A stretch of DNA of 48,124 nucleotides from an uncultured Oscillibacter sp. (GTDB lineage Bacteria > Bacillota > Clostridia > Oscillospirales > Oscillospiraceae), in assembly GCF_900546705.1 (NCBI RefSeq), contig NZ_URDP01000013.1, positions 1 to 48,124 of the forward strand, written 5' to 3'. A program made the position numbers and the translations under genes. Shown here piece by piece: positions 48,063 through 48,124 of this stretch. Numbering within the stretch: position 1 is the stretch's first letter; every line of letters begins with the position of its first letter. The notes below the pieces were generated by a model. The model was not told the origin of the DNA, did not search any database, and was given only the letters and a program-made list of their open reading frames with translations.

Positions 48063-48124
48063 GCTCGCACCTCCTATTACAATATATTTACGGTTCAAGG
48101 CACGGCAGCCAGCCGTGTCTTTTT

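Overview
The window reads as chromosomal DNA from a GC-rich, spore-forming, anaerobic Firmicute. An Oscillospiraceae-like clostridium (Flavonifractor, Intestinimonas or Oscillibacter type) fits best. This is inferred from the gene complement: the recJ-rel-dtd-hemZ block, the yabM-yabN-hup-yabO-yabP-yabQ-divIC-yabR sporulation/division block, butyrate-type acyl-CoA genes and an oxygen-sensitive 2-hydroxyacyl-CoA dehydratase. No taxonomic marker such as 16S rRNA is present.

Layout. (1) 1-8007, plus strand: the 3' end of recJ, the (p)ppGpp enzyme rel, a hairpin-rich spacer with two pairs of near-identical repeats, dtd, a metallo-beta-lactamase-fold hydrolase, hemZ, a nucleoside-kinase-like P-loop protein and a small zinc-ribbon protein. 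(2) 8147-13254, plus: a SpoVB/YabM-type flippase, mazG, HU, rqcP, yabP, yabQ, divIC, yabR, then a probable 24-residue small protein between two terminators. (3) 13260-18436: mnmA and an orphan histidine-kinase-like protein (minus), gapA (plus), a NYN/PIN-like protein and hpf (minus), then tRNA-Leu(UAA) and initiator tRNA-Met under a good sigma-A promoter. Tandem Spo0A-box-like sites lie directly upstream of the kinase-like gene's promoter. (4) 18437-19687: a largely empty, apparently decayed stretch and one unrecognised 126-residue protein. (5) 19732-25966: hbd, thiolase and enoyl-CoA hydratase (minus), divergent from a 1066-residue regulator with a C-terminal SARP-type DNA-binding/BTAD module. 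Three 11-bp-phased direct repeats lie between them.

(6) 26013-41475 is the most interesting part. A PAS plus AAA+ sigma-54 activator (minus) sits downstream of a long minus-strand catabolic cluster: two 2-hydroxyacyl-CoA dehydratase subunits, their ATP-dependent activase, a CoA-transferase, a complete TRAP transporter, an SDR, a D-2-hydroxyacid dehydrogenase and a UxaA-type sugar-acid dehydratase. A plus-strand group (zinc alcohol/polyol dehydrogenase, FabZ-like hot-dog dehydratase, left-handed beta-helix protein) diverges from it. Each side has a textbook sigma-54 -24/-12 promoter (38911-38926 minus, 39170-39186 plus), with repeated GATGC/GCATC motifs between. The inference is one regulon. 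The TRAP system imports an acid, UxaA and the dehydrogenases convert it to a 2-hydroxy acid, the CoA-transferase activates it, and the radical dehydratase makes an enoyl-CoA that can enter the acyl-CoA route next door. No aldolase or kinase for a 2-keto-3-deoxy acid is present, so this could be an undescribed fermentation of a sugar acid.

(7) 41476-48124: a stretch without genes, a DsbA/FrnE-type protein, and the 3' part of a minus-strand operon (ABC sugar permease, amidohydrolase, GH4 glycosidase, PfkB kinase, M20-type peptidase). That operon looks like a uptake-and-breakdown route for a glycoside or glycoconjugate and continues beyond the right edge. No CRISPR array, prophage, transposase or rRNA was seen.
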